A model generated the notes under the pieces. It had not been told where the DNA came from and did not search any database. It saw nothing but the letters and a program-made list of their open reading frames with translations. From assembly GCA_965276005.1 (NCBI GenBank), contig OZ254962.1, positions 2,852,001 to 2,916,000 on the forward strand: DNA of 64,000 bases. The letters are read 5' to 3'. Shown piece after piece: positions 61,178 through 64,000 of this stretch. The DNA is from G965232465 sp965276005 (GTDB lineage Bacteria > Pseudomonadota > Alphaproteobacteria > JAQWUY01). Both the position numbers and the translations under genes were made by a program. How positions within the stretch are numbered: the first letter of the stretch is position 1; each line of letters opens with the position of its first letter.

Positions 61178-64000
61178 ATGAACTGTAAATCTATTAAATT
61201 CGGCTTGTTGGCTGTAACTTCGTTGTGTGCTGGTGGCACGATTTTTGCGAACAATTTACCACAGGGCGGCGTGGTGCAAGAAGGTGCCGCTAGTCTCAAA
61301 TATGCTGGGGGGGGGGGGGGGGTATATTCTCACCATCGATCAGCAATCGGATAAGGCGGTTATCGATTGGCACAGCTTTTCTGTGGGCAAAGATAACACC
61401 GTAAACTTTAACCAACCCAGTGGCGACTCGGCAACTTTAAATCGGGTTACGGGGGATTTTACTTCTGAGATTGCTGGGCGGATTAACGCTAATGGCAGTG
61501 TGTTTTTGGTCAATCCCAACGGTATCATGGTTACCAAAGATGGGGTTATCGACACGGGTGGTTTTGTCGCCTCGACTCTCGACATCGACAATGATGATTT
61601 TCTCAATGGTGATTATGCGTTTACCAAAAGCGGTGCCAATGGCGTTGTTTCGAATCGGGGGCATATTTCGGTCGATGATGGTGGTTTTGTGGCGTTGTTG
61701 GGTGGGGCGGTCAAAAATAATGGTACGGTTCGAGCTCTTGTGGGTAAAGTGGGTTTTGCTGGTGGCGAAAAGATTGTTATGTCGTTTGGCAACAATGATT
61801 TTTTACGGGTCGAAGTGCCTACGGACACATGGGATAAACTCACTGATTCGCAAGGCAACAAAGTTGCGGCTACTATCGACTTAGGTGGCAAGGTCGACTC
61901 CCGGGGCGGATTTGTCGACATAACCATAGCCGATGCCTCCGATATTCTTCGCCAGACTATATCGATCGATGGGATTGTATCGGCAAATACTGTGTCTTCG
62001 ACCGATGGGTTTATATCGATCAGTGGTGGTACGGTGGGCATTACTGGCAACGGGCGAATCACCGCTGATGCGGACTATGGCACCGCCGGCACTATTGCCA
62101 TCGATGCAGATACCATCGACAGCAGCGGTACCGTGTCTGCAGTGGCACAAAACGGCAGCGGCGGCACGGTTAAAGTATCCCTACAACACGGGGCAAACCT
62201 AAACGCCAGTACTCGTTTCGATGTGTCGGGAAAAACCAAAGGCGGCAGCCTGTCGTTTATTGGTGGTTTGGACAAGATCGGTACAAAAGTATTAGGCTCT
62301 GCGGATTTTAAAGCCGACAGTACGGATGGTACAGGCGGCACTATCGACATCAGCAACAAAGGCGGCTTGGTGGGGCTGTTGTCCGGCACTGTATCCGCAG
62401 CGGGCAAAACTCGAGGCGGACGGATTCGTCTAGGCGGGGCGTTTCAAGGTGGGGGGTATGACCCGAAAACCAGTGCTCTCGATACCAAAACCCAAGACCT
62501 ATTTGTAAATCGTTGGGGGGATAATAGTTCCCTTGTTAGTGCCGGCAAAACTTCACTAGGCACGGGCGTAACTGTGATCGTATCGTCTGCATTGGGTACA
62601 GGCGGCACAGCGATTGTATGGGCGGATCACACCACTAACAACTATGCGGCTATCGATGCCACTGGTGCCACTGGTGGCGGAGCGGTGGAAATATCTGGTA
62701 AAAAACAAGTCGACAGTTTTGGTTTAGGACGGGTCAAAGCAAATAACGGGGTTATTTTGCTCGACCCGAAAAATGTGGTGATTAGCAAGTTCTCTGGCGG
62801 CTTTGCACAGGCAAAAAAGATTGCCCATGGCGTTGGTCTTTCAGGTAGTAGCGTTTCTTTGGATGATTATGATAGTTTTGGTCGTAATGTATCGTTAAGC
62901 GGTGATGGGACGAAGTTGGCTGTCGGGGCTACGGGTGATGACGATGGGGGTAGTACTCGAGGGGCGGTGTATCTGTTCATTGTTGGCGGATCCAGTTGGG
63001 GCAAAACGGTAACGCAAGCGGTAAAACTTTCTGATTACCATGCCAGTGTTTCTTTGGATAGTATGGATTATTTTGGTAGTGGTGTATCGTTAAGCGGTGA
63101 TGGGACGAAGTTGGCTGTCGGGGCGTCCCGTGATGACGATGGGGCTAATTCTTACCGTGCAGATCGAGGGGCGGTGTATCTGTACACTGTGGGCGGATCC
63201 AGTTGGGGCAGAACGGTAACGCAAGCGGTAAAACTTTCTAATAACCATGCCAGTGTTTCTTTGGATGATAAGGATTATTTTGGTAGTGGTGTATCGTTAA
63301 GCGGTGATGGAACGAAGTTGGCTGTCGGGGCTTGGGGTGATGACGATGGGGGTAGTAACCAACATGCAAATCGAGGGGCGGTGTATCTGTACACTGTGGG
63401 CGGATCCAGTTGGGGCAGAACGGTAACGCCAGCGGTAAAACTTTCTGATAGCCATGCCGGTATTTCTTTGGATAATAGTGATGGGTTTGGTAGTGGTGTA
63501 TCGTTAAGCGGTGATGGGACGAAGTTGGCTGTCGGGGCTTGGGGTGATGACGATGGGGGTTTTGGTCGAGGGGCGGTGTATCTGTACACTGTCGGCGGTT
63601 CTGGTGCCACATGGGGCAATACGGTAACGCAAGCGGTAAAACTCTCTGGTAGCCCTGCTGGTGTTTCTTTGGATGATGATGATAGGTTTGGTAGTAGTGT
63701 ATCGTTAAGCGGTGATGGGACGAAGTTGGCTGTCGGGGCTTATGGTGATGACGATGGGGGTACCGATCGAGGGGCGGTGTATTTGTACACTGTGGGCGGA
63801 TCCAGTTGGGGCAGTACGGTAACGCCAGCGGTAAAACTTTCTGGTAGCCATGCCAGTATTTCTTTGGATGACAAGGATTATTTTGGTAGTGGTGTATCGT
63901 TAAGCGGTGATGGGACGAAGTTGGCTGTCGGGGCTAGGGGTGATGACGGTGGGGGTACCGATCGAGGGGCGGTGTATTTGTACACTGTCGGCGGTTCTGG
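61178..64000 (+). CDS. Two-partner-secretion adhesin 2, phase-variable, OFF as sequenced (3' end outside window)
   Basis: The ATG at 61178 starts a signal peptide (MNCKSIKFGLLAVTSLCAGGTIFA) and NLPQGGVVQEGAASLKYAG, then a G16 tract at 61307-61322. As in adhesin 1, 16 G is out of frame and 15 would connect. The downstream frame has the TPS haemagglutinin domain (YILTIDQQSDKAVIDWHSFSVG; NANGSVFLVNPNG), a beta-helix region, then FG-GAP-like repeats (FGSGVSLSGDGTKLAVG...DDDGG) from ~62870 to the edge. The first ~550 residues are close to adhesin 1 while the repeats diverge, so the two are a recent duplicate pair. Confidence 0.85.
61307..61322 (+). repeat. G16 phase-variation tract in adhesin 2
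   Basis: Sixteen G at the same codon position as in adhesin 1, flanked by the same TATGCT and TATATTCTCACC sequences. Confidence 0.8.
62870..64000 (+). repeat. FG-GAP-like tandem repeats in adhesin 2
   Basis: At least six units of ~60 residues, with FGSGVSLSGDGTKLAVG, GDDDGG and GAVYLYTVGGSSWG nearly unchanged between units even at DNA level. The array continues past the window edge. Confidence 0.75.

Overview
The window looks like an alphaproteobacterial chromosome. The strongest clue is the gene order ffh-rpsP-rimM-trmD-rplS followed by leuC-leuD, a common alphaproteobacterial arrangement. Other pointers are a TIGR02186 protein paired with a TauE/SafE permease, a CbiD-type cobalamin pathway and kbl-tdh. 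Two large secreted adhesins, an intimin/invasin-like protein, several restriction-modification (R-M) loci and many long homopolymers suggest a host-associated lifestyle with much phase variation. That ecological reading is inference. I found no rRNA, tRNA or CRISPR array.

Layout. 1-1400: a secreted HExxH protein cut by the window edge and two small DUF2188- and YegP-like proteins. 1450-14320: a type I R-M island with a half-size S gene, hsdS1, a DUF3800 gene, hsdM, a broken rhuM, a membrane protein plus Thoeris-type TIR protein, hsdS2, an unknown gene, hsdR and a YgjP-like metallopeptidase. Three copies of a divergent promoter module lie in this island, and each fires a predicted ~55-60 nt RNA leftward. 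14416-20815 (minus): comF, coaBC and a peptide ABC transporter. 20871-24953: cobalamin genes cobK, cbiD (minus), cobA, cobB (plus). 25071-27963: two small membrane proteins, kbl, tdh. 28104-32223: a two-partner-secretion adhesin with a G16 tract. 32606-35282: TIGR02186, TauE, TusA and GloA. 35293-41660: a type III R-M system (res, mod) with a C14 tract ahead of mod, beside a second DUF3800 cassette bounded by ~110-bp repeats. 41704-49885: ffh to leuD with a YoeB-type toxin-antitoxin pair, a HIT protein and an FMN-dependent hydroxyacid dehydrogenase. 50058-52673: an inverse-autotransporter adhesin with an A13 tract inside its promoter. 52876-60331: a decayed mobile island (oppF, hlyD and hsdS fragments, a DnaA_N-type rep protein, XRE regulator, IS1595-type element, Abi protein, serine recombinase). 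60513-64000: HU and a second adhesin with the same G16 tract, running off the window.

Two themes stand out. First, surface proteins and R-M genes carry homopolymers placed where slippage would switch them: coding G tracts, a promoter spacer and a leader peptide. As sequenced, both adhesins read OFF. Second, both R-M loci pair a DUF3800 (RNase H-fold) gene with a small RNA encoded convergently at its 3' end, driven by near-consensus promoters and ended by a hairpin at the last stop codon of the DUF3800 transcription unit. I know of no described system with this layout, and it is the best candidate here for something new.
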